A stretch of DNA of 5,278 nucleotides, from the NCBI GenBank assembly GCA_003542955.1, contig DPJP01000350.1:15175-20452 (forward strand), given 5' to 3'. This DNA is from Armatimonadota bacterium. Lineage in GTDB: Bacteria; Armatimonadota; Zipacnadia; Zipacnadales; UBA11051. Positions 1 through 5,278 of the stretch are shown here, piece after piece; position 1 is the first letter of the stretch, and each line of letters opens with the position of its first letter. Made by a program: the position numbers and the translations under genes. Below the pieces are notes generated by a model. It worked only from the letters and a program-made list of their open reading frames with translations, was not told where the DNA came from and searched no databases.

Positions 1-605
1 GCCCCGTTGTCGTGCACGCGCATACGCAGCCGGGGCTCAACAACTCAATCGAGGCCGGCGTCGACCAGATCCACCACGGCGCCTTCATCGACACCGAGGC
101 CGTCTACGGCATCTACGAGCGCGGGCTGTACTACATGCCCACCCTCCGCGTCACGTGCGACAAGAACATCCACGCCTGGCCCGACAGACCCTGGATGATG
201 GAAGAGATGCAGCAGGCGCAGCCGGTACACCGCGCGGGAGTTCGTCTGGCTCACCGAATCGGCGTCAAGATCGCCGTCGGGACCGACTATCCGGGCTCGG
301 CACACGCGTGGGAGATTGGCGATGCCAACCCGTGGGAGCTGCTCGAGCTGGTCGGCTGTGGGCTGTCGCCGATGGAGGCGCTGGTGGCGGCCACGAAGAC
401 GACCGCCGAGGCCTACCGCAGAGGGCATGAACTCGGCACCATCGAGCCGGGCAAGAAGGCCGACCTCCTCGTGCTGGGCGCCAATGTGCTCGAGAGCATC
501 GACCACCTTCTCGACCCATCCACGATCGAGATGGTGATCAAGGACGGCGTCGTGGCATACGCCTCCGAGGGCTACAAGCAGCACATCAGCACGCGGGGCG
601 CATAG
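1..605 (+). CDS. Amidohydrolase family protein, C-terminal part (5' end outside window)
   Basis: This is the C-terminal 200 residues of a metal-dependent hydrolase of the amidohydrolase superfamily, closest in feel to the imidazolonepropionase/Xaa-Pro dipeptidase-like group. The frame is open from base 3, so the GTG at 12 is an internal Val and the true start lies upstream. The visible start, PVVVHAHT, carries the strand-5 metal-ligand His (codon 15-17). It is followed by AGVDQIHHG with the strand-6 His (codon 75-77) and VGTDYPG with the strand-8 catalytic Asp (codon 285-287). The end is typical of the family: LSPMEALVAATKTTAEA, then GTIEPGKKADLLVL and IEMVIKDGVVAYA, which complete the small beta-sandwich domain. 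The N-terminal HxH and any carboxylated Lys are out of view. The substrate cannot be deduced; the family includes cyclic amidases, dipeptidases and deaminases. It ends convergently with the Fe-S gene, 95 bases away. Confidence 0.9.
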   Translation, partial: PVVVHAHTQPGLNNSIEAGVDQIHHGAFIDTEAVYGIYERGLYYMPTLRVTCDKNIHAWPDRPWMMEEMQQAQPVHRAGVRLAHRIGVKIAVGTDYPGSAHAWEIGDANPWELLELVGCGLSPMEALVAATKTTAEAYRRGHELGTIEPGKKADLLVLGANVLESIDHLLDPSTIEMVIKDGVVAYASEGYKQHISTRGA

Positions 606-700
606 TCCCCGCCCCGTGCGTTCTGCCCGACGATCCACGCAGGGCAGGTTCTGAACCTATGGGCGCCCGGCGGCCACCGTCTCCGATTCCACGCCCGCCT
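606..700. other. Convergent intergenic gap with small inverted repeats
   Basis: These 95 bases separate two convergent stop codons and contain no gene. Two small inverted repeats are visible. CTGCCC at 623-628 pairs with GGGCAG at 642-647 across a 13-base loop. AGGTTC/GAACCT at 646-658 is a perfect 6-bp palindrome around a single T. They share bases 646-647, so both cannot form fully at once. Neither is followed by a T-run on either strand, so a terminator role is only suggested by position. Confidence 0.35.
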
Positions 701-1645
701 TCAGAGCTTCCATGCAGGGCGGCGACGGAACGGATGCTCGAACTTGTTCTCGAGCTTCCCCTGCTCCTCGAGGTGCATCATGCACGCGCGGATGCAGCCG
801 CGTGCGCCTTCGAGCGCGCGCCCGTAGTCATACGTCGGGCCCACCTTGTACCGCTGCCCCTTGGAGACCTCCTGCGCAAAGCCCTCCTGGTCCTCCGGGA
901 AGTTGGTCATGAAGGGATTGTGCTCCGGCGACATGCCGCAGAAGTAGCGGCTGCACAGGTCGTAGTCGATGTCGGCCCATTCGACCTCGTAACCCGCGAG
1001 GTTGATCTTCACCGTCTTGTCCACCGGAATCGCGTTGCCGGTGCAGTCGCGGCAGCAGAGCTTGCACTTGTCGCAGATCGTGCCCGGCTCAATGATCGGG
1101 TCTGGCTCGAGTTCGGCATCGGTGATGATCGCTGCCAGGCGCTGCCGCGGCCCGAAGCGCTTCGTCAGGAGCATCTTTGACCAGCCGATCTCCCCCACTC
1201 CCGCGGCCATCGCGGCAATGCGCATGTGGACGAACACATCGGGCGCGGCACGGCCCTCGGCGACGGGCTTGCTGAAGGTCAGCCGCGGCTCGCCGTCGGC
1301 ACCGGCATTGTTGGTCCAGGGGAAGTTGTTGGGGATCGGCACCGCCTCGTAGCCCTCGTCCTCGATCATGCGCGTGATCTGCCACAGCACCATCGGCTGC
1401 AGCACGTGGTTGATCGCCGCATAGCCCATCGAGCAGTAGGACACGTAGAAGGTGCCCTCCTCGATCCCGCGCAGGGAGCCCCGCGGGATGCGGAAGCCCA
1501 TCACGATCATGGACTTGGCATCAGGGAAGATCTGGCGCGGGTCGCTCTGAAGGGGCGCGCCCTCGAAACGATCCATCGAGGCGATACCGACGACATCGGC
1601 TCCGGCATTCAAACAGAACTGCTTGACGTCTGCGGCGTTGAGCAT
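701..1645 (-). CDS. QueG-like (COG1600) Fe-S cluster-binding reductase homologue
   Basis: A complete 314-residue cytoplasmic protein related to epoxyqueuosine reductase (QueG) and to the core of reductive dehalogenases, a group of cobalamin/Fe-S enzymes. The N-terminal part (VKQFCLNAGADVVGIASMDRF, then FPDAKSMIVMGF at 40-51) is the usual start of these proteins. Residues 144-160, AAMAAGVGEIGWSKMLL, match the family signature (A..AGLG.IGk..LL). A ferredoxin-like motif CDKCKLCCRDC has Cys 191, 194, 197 and 201 as CxxCxxCxxxC, with an extra Cys198 and Thr instead of the usual Pro after the fourth. The second cluster region holds C231, C236 and the pair C284/C288 (GCIRACM), but the position equivalent to the first Cys of a second CxxCxxxC is Ala281. 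It is close to QueG in length but differs enough that queuosine synthesis should not be assumed; it could be a paralogue with another reductive role. The ATG has a good ribosome binding site. The gene stands alone, convergent with the amidohydrolase and divergent from the propeller gene. Confidence 0.85.
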   Translation of the reverse strand: MLNAADVKQFCLNAGADVVGIASMDRFEGAPLQSDPRQIFPDAKSMIVMGFRIPRGSLRGIEEGTFYVSYCSMGYAAINHVLQPMVLWQITRMIEDEGYEAVPIPNNFPWTNNAGADGEPRLTFSKPVAEGRAAPDVFVHMRIAAMAAGVGEIGWSKMLLTKRFGPRQRLAAIITDAELEPDPIIEPGTICDKCKLCCRDCTGNAIPVDKTVKINLAGYEVEWADIDYDLCSRYFCGMSPEHNPFMTNFPEDQEGFAQEVSKGQRYKVGPTYDYGRALEGARGCIRACMMHLEEQGKLENKFEHPFRRRPAWKL

Positions 1646-1649
1646 GCTC

Positions 1650-1655
1650 CACCTC
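1650..1655 (-). promoter_or_regulatory. Ribosome binding site of the Fe-S gene
   Basis: On the minus strand GAGGTG lies four bases before the ATG at 1645-1643 (GAGGTGGAGC-ATG). It pairs well with the anti-Shine-Dalgarno sequence and supports this start. Confidence 0.75.
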
Positions 1656-1854
1656 GTGATTGGTATGAGTTCACTTCAAACCGTGCGCCTCACTCCAGGG
1701 TACTCAACCGGCCCACCCGCTGGATGTTCTACGAGCGTGCGCAGGTCCCTCCTTAGACAGGCCAAATGCTGCCCACGAATCTCTCGGCAGGCGCGCAAGG
1801 ACAGACGTGGGCAGGCGGGGAAATGGGCGAGAGAGGGATGTTGCCGGCACCACT

Positions 1855-1861
1855 GGAGGGG
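1855..1861 (+). promoter_or_regulatory. Ribosome binding site deciding the start of the propeller gene
   Basis: GGAGGGG sits six bases before the ATG at 1868 and is a near-ideal Shine-Dalgarno sequence. It decides in favour of 1868 over the in-frame ATG at 1766, which has no such site; the protein that follows also opens directly with a signal peptide. Confidence 0.85.
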
Positions 1862-1867
1862 TCGACC

Positions 1868-4330
1868 ATGGCTGAGAGAGTACTGCTCGTTACACTTGTG
1901 CTGACCATCATCGCACTGATACCAGATCAGGGTCTCGCCCAGCAAGGTCTCACCCAGCAAGGTCTCACCCCGGCGGGCGCGGCCACGGAGGTTGCTATGG
2001 CCAAGAACGATTTCGAGCCGTTCATCGGGGGGTGTGGTGGCGTCTACTTCCTCGCCGAGCCCGGAGAGCTGGTCGTCGAGGTCGCCAAGCGCGACCGCAA
2101 CGCACGCAACACGATATCTGAGTTGCAGGCTATCCTGGTCGGTCCGGACCGCGCCGTGCTCGATGAGCAGTTCATCGCCGATGACGGAGCCGAAGTCGGC
2201 AGCGGGCTCGGTCCCGTGCAGACTGCCACCCTGCGCGCACCGGTTGAGCGGGCCGGCATCTACGGGCTCAACATCACCGTTTCTCAGGATCGTTACGGCG
2301 ACAACGTGGTGTGGGGCTTCCGCACTAACTGCGCGAAGTACCTCATCGAGACCGCCCGAGGCCACAGGGACAGGCGCCATGAAGAGCCGATTGTGCTCGC
2401 GAGCCCCGAGCGCCCCGCGACGGTCTGCTTCCAGCCCAGGCAGGGCGAGTTCGCTATCAGTCTGAGCGGTCTCCCGGCTGACCCCGCCCCGATCACCGTC
2501 TGTGACGCCAACGGCGAGCAACTCGGGGAGTTCTCCCCGGCCGAGGACGGAACCGCCGCCTGGACCGCTCCCGCGGGCGTCCATCGCGACGCGGTTCCGT
2601 GGCAACTGCGCCTGCCCGCCGCCGGGGGAGTGGCCATCATCGAGGGTGTCACGATCTGGGAGAAGACTGACCCAATCCCGGATCGCTGCCATTGGACGCC
2701 CGACCCGGCCTCGTGGTTTCCGCTCATAGAGAACCGCTGGCCGCTCACGCCCTATCAGAGGACGGTCTATGCCGCCGCGGGCGAGCAGGGCGAGTTGGCG
2801 GTGCGCGTGCACAACAACGCCGAGGCGGAGCGCAGTTTCGCCATCGGCATCGAGTTCCCCGATGCTCACTGGCCGGTCGCGGTCGAGCCGGCGCAGGTGA
2901 CGCTGGGCCCGCGGGCTGCCTCCGAGGTCACCGTGCGCTACACCGTACCAGAGGGTGCGGGGCCTCACCAGGCCCACATCCGCGTCACGCCCGCCGACAC
3001 GCCTTCGGTCACGACCTGGTCCACGCTGACGATCAAGCCCGGCTCCGCGCCCGCCACGAGCCTGCTCGAGATGCCAATCGAGCTCAGGCCCTACTCGCAC
3101 GAGAACGAGCAGTTCGGCTATCTGCCCGACTACCCGCTCGAGAACCAGGTCTACTTCGCCCCCGACAACACACCCTACATGCGCAACGGGCAGGGCGTAG
3201 CGACTTTCCGGGACGGGCGATGGGTCACCACCGATATCAACACCGCGATGACGGCGGGTTCGCCGGCGTTCGAGGGACAGAGCGTCGCCCTGACATCAAC
3301 CAAGCTCGCCTTTGACGCCGACGGCGGGCTGTACCTGACGGCCAACTGCGCCGGGAAAAACGCTATTGTCTACTCGGGCGATGGTGCACGGACATTCGCA
3401 GTCTATGAGGTCCCGGGCGCGTCGGGCGGCATGGACATCGAGAACTTCTCGGGACAGAACACCGAGGAGGGCCCACCCGCCTTCGTGCGCATCCGGCGCA
3501 CCGCCAAGGACCCGAACTTGATCTGGCGCAGCCTCAGCGATCTGGAGTTGTTCGTGCCCCGGTGGGTCGACGGGCAGTTGGTGATGGGCGAGCCGATCCT
3601 GCTGACCCGCGAGTGCATCGGCTTCTCAGGCCATTCCGGCATGCCCTCGAGCGTCGTCTCGCGCGGGTCGAAGGTACACGTGACGTGGGGCATTGCCACC
3701 GATCCGGATGAGAAGGCGCCGGGCGTGCCGACCTACTGCGCCACCTACGATATCGAGACGGGCACGCTCGGCGAGCCCGCCCTGCTCGGGTATGGTCCGC
3801 CGGCCAATGACGGACACAACACACCCAGCATCACGATGGATGGGGATGGCTACCTGCATGTGCTCATCGGCACGCACGGGCGGCCCTTCCATCACTGTCA
3901 GTCACTCAAGCCCGAGGATGCCGGGGGCGGCTGGACGGAGCCGCTCACGGCTGGTGAGGGCTTCAACCAGACATACATCGGCATGGTCTGCTCCGATGAT
4001 GGCACGCTGCATGTGGTCTACAGGCTGTGGAGGGCCGGCGAGCCCTTCCCCAACAGCAGCCACGCAACGCTTGCCTACCAGCGCAAGCTGCCGGGGCAGG
4101 GCTGGGAGCAGCCGCGGATACTCGTGCGCGCGGCCTTCTCCGAGTACAGCGTGTTCTATCATCGGCTGACGATCGATCACAGGGGCAGGCTGTTTCTCTC
4201 CTACGACTACTGGTCGACCCACTGGTTCTACCGCAACGACCACGTCGGCAATCGGCGCACGGTGCTCATGTCAGCAGACACCGGTGAGACGTGGAAGCTC
4301 GCGGAGACGAAGGACCTGCTGGGTCAGTAG
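1868..4330 (+). CDS. Secreted multidomain protein with BNR_4-type beta-propeller; candidate polysaccharide lyase
   Basis: An 820-residue exported protein. Residues 1-24 form a signal peptide: MAER, a hydrophobic core at 5-18, and probable cleavage after GLA24; there is no lipobox. Residues about 49-165 and 173-280 look like two beta-rich regions I cannot name. Residues 305-392 resemble an Ig-like/NEW3-type sandwich (GELAVRVHNNAEAERSF to LTIKPG). Residues about 405-815 form a BNR/sialidase-like propeller of the BNR_4 type, with Asp-box-like SGDGARTF (503-510) and a canonical Asp box SADTGETW (802-809). HNTPSITMDGDGYLHV and GTHGRPFHH (650-675) are typical of BNR_4. His650, His670, Tyr703 and Arg719 are spaced 20, 33 and 16 apart, which resembles, from memory, the active-site residues of PL24/PL25 ulvan lyases in the same fold. 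Lyase activity is therefore inferred, not shown; a non-catalytic glycan-binding propeller or glycosidase-like protein is the alternative. No transporter or sugar-catabolic gene is adjacent in the window. Confidence 0.85.
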   Translation: MAERVLLVTLVLTIIALIPDQGLAQQGLTQQGLTPAGAATEVAMAKNDFEPFIGGCGGVYFLAEPGELVVEVAKRDRNARNTISELQAILVGPDRAVLDEQFIADDGAEVGSGLGPVQTATLRAPVERAGIYGLNITVSQDRYGDNVVWGFRTNCAKYLIETARGHRDRRHEEPIVLASPERPATVCFQPRQGEFAISLSGLPADPAPITVCDANGEQLGEFSPAEDGTAAWTAPAGVHRDAVPWQLRLPAAGGVAIIEGVTIWEKTDPIPDRCHWTPDPASWFPLIENRWPLTPYQRTVYAAAGEQGELAVRVHNNAEAERSFAIGIEFPDAHWPVAVEPAQVTLGPRAASEVTVRYTVPEGAGPHQAHIRVTPADTPSVTTWSTLTIKPGSAPATSLLEMPIELRPYSHENEQFGYLPDYPLENQVYFAPDNTPYMRNGQGVATFRDGRWVTTDINTAMTAGSPAFEGQSVALTSTKLAFDADGGLYLTANCAGKNAIVYSGDGARTFAVYEVPGASGGMDIENFSGQNTEEGPPAFVRIRRTAKDPNLIWRSLSDLELFVPRWVDGQLVMGEPILLTRECIGFSGHSGMPSSVVSRGSKVHVTWGIATDPDEKAPGVPTYCATYDIETGTLGEPALLGYGPPANDGHNTPSITMDGDGYLHVLIGTHGRPFHHCQSLKPEDAGGGWTEPLTAGEGFNQTYIGMVCSDDGTLHVVYRLWRAGEPFPNSSHATLAYQRKLPGQGWEQPRILVRAAFSEYSVFYHRLTIDHRGRLFLSYDYWSTHWFYRNDHVGNRRTVLMSADTGETWKLAETKDLLGQ
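1925..1969 (+). repeat. 15-bp tandem repeat across the signal-peptide cleavage region
   Basis: Two identical 15-base copies (CAGCAAGGTCTCACC, 1940-1954 and 1955-1969) follow a diverged copy at 1925-1939 (GATCAGGGTCTCGCC). In frame they encode DQGLA-QQGLT-QQGLT. The predicted cleavage falls after the first unit, so the repeats form the very start of the mature protein. Copy changes would keep the frame. Confidence 0.85.
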
Positions 4331-4331
4331 G

Positions 4332-4357
4332 CGCACGCGCAGCGGTCGCCGCGTGCG
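4332..4357 (+). terminator. Hairpin directly after the propeller gene stop
   Basis: CGCACGCG (4332-4339) pairs perfectly with CGCGTGCG (4350-4357) around a 10-base loop, starting two bases after the TAG. There is no T-run after it, so it may be a 3'-end stabilising or pausing structure rather than a full intrinsic terminator. Confidence 0.4.
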
Positions 4358-4397
4358 GTCGTATGCCGCGACGCAGTCATCGCCCACACACACGCAA

Positions 4398-4423
4398 CCG
4401 GGCCGCCGACATCGGCGGCCCGG
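4398..4423. terminator. Perfect 12-bp inverted repeat, probable (bidirectional) terminator
   Basis: CCGGGCCGCCGA (4398-4409) and TCGGCGGCCCGG (4412-4423) are exact reverse complements separated by only CA, giving a very stable GC hairpin. It lies in the 125-base gap between two convergent genes, 67 bases after one stop and 32 bases beyond the other. On the minus strand it is followed by TTGCGTGTGTGTG, moderately T-rich; on the plus strand by CCACACACC, with no T-run. It is best read as the terminator of the minus-strand gene that may also serve the plus-strand gene. Confidence 0.65.
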
Positions 4424-4455
4424 CCACACACCCGGGAGAGGGCGGGCAATCCGGC

Positions 4456-5278
4456 TCAGTCCATAACCCAGACATCCAGGTAGTCCATCAGCCAGTACGG
4501 GTCAATGCGCGGGTACAGGTCCGGGTTGTTGGTCAGATAGCCGAGCAGGTAATTCCCGCTGTAGACCCGTGGGGGCCGCGTGGCATACGGGTTCCACGGA
4601 CTGTCGAAGTTGTACTCACTGCCCCAGTACCCGTCCATGTTCCAGATGCTCCATGGCGACTCGGGGCAGCCGAAGCGGCCGTACGGGTTACTGATCGAGT
4701 CATCATCCTGCCAGTCGCGACTGATGATGCCCAGGAACGTGTCGTCGTAGGCCACGATTGCCGAGCCCAGCAGCGGCGGACGCGCGTCCGAGCGCCACAC
4801 GACGTTGATGCGCGGCACATAGTACCACGTGTTGTAGTACCTCCCGTAGTACGGGTACCCCCAGTCGATGCGCCAGAACGGGCTCGGGCGACGGCTATCA
4901 CGCTTGTAGGTCTTGTCGGCATACCGGTGGTGCTGCCACCAGCCGTCACGGTCGCGCACGCGGTCATACCGATCGTGGGGCCGGTAGTCCCGGTCCGGGC
5001 CTCTGTGGTCACCCCGGCGGTCACGATCCCAGTCTCTGTTCCGGTCCCAGTCAGGCAGGCGGTTCCAGCCGCCGTCTCCGCGGTCGCGGTCACCACGGTT
5101 GTGGTCACGGTCGCGGTCGCCACGGTTCCGGTCGTCCTGGTCGCGATCCCTGTCACGGTCGCCGCGGTTCCAGTCGCCCTGATTGCGATCCCGGTCGCCG
5201 CGGTTCCAGTCGCCCTGATTGCGATCCCGGTCACCGCGGTTCCAGTCGCCCTGATTGCGATCCCTGTCACGGTCGCCG
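4456..5278 (-). CDS. Arg/Asp-rich repeat protein with C-terminal Tyr/Asn-rich periodic domain (5' end outside window)
   Basis: The last 273 residues of a protein whose start lies beyond the right edge; the frame is open from base 5277, and the GTG at 4959 is an internal Val. Visible residues 1-110 are low-complexity and hydrophilic, built of GDWNRGDRDRNQ repeats that decay into RDRD/NRGD stretches. Residues about 111-165 are aromatic and basic (WWQHHRYADK, WGYPYYGRYYNTWYY). Residues about 171-266 form a recognisable domain: AIVAYDDTFLGIIS, then DSISNPYGRFG, WSIWNMDGYWG and DSPWNPYA at an exact 16-residue period, then LLGYLTNNP and PRIDPYWL. I recall similar YLG-(S/N)-DSI-NPYG-YGS repeats in many uncharacterised bacterial proteins, but know no assigned function. 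The composition suggests an exported or cell-surface protein, but the N-terminus needed to show a signal peptide is missing. Other frames through the repeat are also open and give alternating A/T/G or V/A/I/P translations; the match to the known-looking C-terminal domain identifies this frame as the real one. Confidence 0.8.
   Translation of the reverse strand, partial: GDRDRDRNQGDWNRGDRDRNQGDWNRGDRDRNQGDWNRGDRDRDRDQDDRNRGDRDRDHNRGDRDRGDGGWNRLPDWDRNRDWDRDRRGDHRGPDRDYRPHDRYDRVRDRDGWWQHHRYADKTYKRDSRRPSPFWRIDWGYPYYGRYYNTWYYVPRINVVWRSDARPPLLGSAIVAYDDTFLGIISRDWQDDDSISNPYGRFGCPESPWSIWNMDGYWGSEYNFDSPWNPYATRPPRVYSGNYLLGYLTNNPDLYPRIDPYWLMDYLDVWVMD
4582..4700 (-). repeat. Three 16-residue repeats in the C-terminal domain
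   Basis: Within the minus-strand protein, the units DSISNPYGRFG, WSIWNMDGYWG and DSPWNPYA align with Ser, Asn and (in the first two) Gly each exactly 16 residues apart. The repetition is visible in the protein and poorly conserved in DNA, so it is an old repeat rather than a recent duplication. Confidence 0.75.
5137..5278 (-). repeat. 36/42-bp tandem coding repeat, running off the window
   Basis: Two nearly identical 36-base units (5179-5214 and 5215-5250, one base different) encode GDWNRGDRDRNQ. They are flanked by a 42-base variant at 5137-5178, which contains an extra 6 bases (TGTCAC on the plus strand) and encodes GDWNRGDRDRDRDQ, and by the beginning of a further copy at 5251-5278 that carries the same 6-base addition. 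All unit lengths are multiples of three and of six, so copy changes keep the frame. The near-identity of units suggests recent expansion or gene conversion. Confidence 0.9.

Larger units (their letters stand above)
1646..1867. other. Divergent intergenic region between Fe-S gene and propeller gene
   Basis: These 222 bases separate two divergent starts and should contain both promoters. I could not find a convincing -35/-10 pair for either direction, no cobalamin riboswitch B12 box ahead of the Fe-S gene, and no strong hairpin. The reading frame of the + gene stays open back to an ATG at 1766, but that ATG lacks a Shine-Dalgarno sequence and would put 34 polar residues in front of a clear signal peptide, so it is treated as non-coding leader. 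Confidence 0.6.

Noticed and set aside
45..638. Minus-strand open frame opposite the amidohydrolase
   Set aside because: The plus strand shows clear amidohydrolase motifs; the antisense frame has none.
1695..1723. Imperfect hairpin CCAGGGT / ACCCGCTGG
   Set aside because: It needs a two-base bulge and a long loop, which is expected by chance in DNA of this composition.
1766..1867. Upstream in-frame ATG start for the propeller gene
   Set aside because: It has no Shine-Dalgarno sequence and would bury the signal peptide behind 34 polar residues; the ATG at 1868 has a near-perfect site.
1646..1867. Cobalamin riboswitch ahead of the QueG-like gene
   Set aside because: Neither a B12 box nor the expected conserved GCCACTG element is visible on the minus strand in this region.
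1676..3100. Long minus-strand open frame opposite the propeller gene
   Set aside because: Its translation is Arg/Gly/Asp-rich with no family resemblance, while the plus strand has a signal peptide, a Shine-Dalgarno site and recognisable domains. It is a GC-rich antisense shadow.
5101..5278. Plus-strand hydrophobic frame through the repeat (VPVALIAIPV type) and the minus-strand TGIAIRATG frame
   Set aside because: Because the repeat unit is a multiple of three, all frames stay open and look periodic. Only the minus frame giving GDWNRGDRDRNQ continues into the recognisable C-terminal domain.
5137..5278. CRISPR array
   Set aside because: Units are contiguous without unique spacers and keep a coding frame, so this is a coding tandem repeat.

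Overview
The window is GC-rich bacterial DNA (roughly 60-65% G+C by eye). It has four protein-coding genes in strictly alternating orientation (+, -, +, -), and no RNA genes, mobile elements or CRISPR array that I can see. Two genes are cut by the window edges. The mix of a COG1600-type Fe-S protein, a large secreted BNR-propeller protein and a secreted-looking Arg/Asp-rich repeat protein fits an environmental, polysaccharide-using bacterium, for instance of Armatimonadota/Planctomycetota/Hydrogenedentota type. That taxonomic guess is weak, because no marker gene is present.

Layout. (1) 1-605 (+): the C-terminal 200 residues of a metal-dependent amidohydrolase, with the later metal-binding positions visible. 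(2) 606-700: a short convergent gap with small inverted repeats. (3) 701-1645 (-): a complete 314-residue Fe-S protein related to epoxyqueuosine reductase (QueG/COG1600), with an unusual cysteine pattern. (4) 1646-1867: a divergent intergenic region holding both ribosome binding sites. (5) 1868-4330 (+): a complete secreted 820-residue protein with a signal peptide, N-terminal beta-rich regions, an Ig-like module and a C-terminal BNR_4-type beta-propeller. (6) 4331-4455: a convergent gap with two strong hairpins, the second a perfect 12-bp inverted repeat that probably ends transcription from one or both sides. (7) 4456 to the right edge (-): the C-terminal 273 residues of a protein with an Arg/Asp/Asn-rich tandem-repeat region followed by a Tyr/Trp/Asn-rich domain with a 16-residue period.

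Because every neighbour pair is convergent or divergent, no operon is visible and there is little reason to assume a shared pathway. I see no clear multi-gene new system. The most interesting single signal is a His/His/Tyr/Arg arrangement in the propeller protein. Its spacing resembles, from memory, the active site of PL24/PL25 ulvan lyases, so this gene is a candidate uncharacterised polysaccharide lyase. The odd Fe-S protein and the repeat-domain protein are secondary points of interest.
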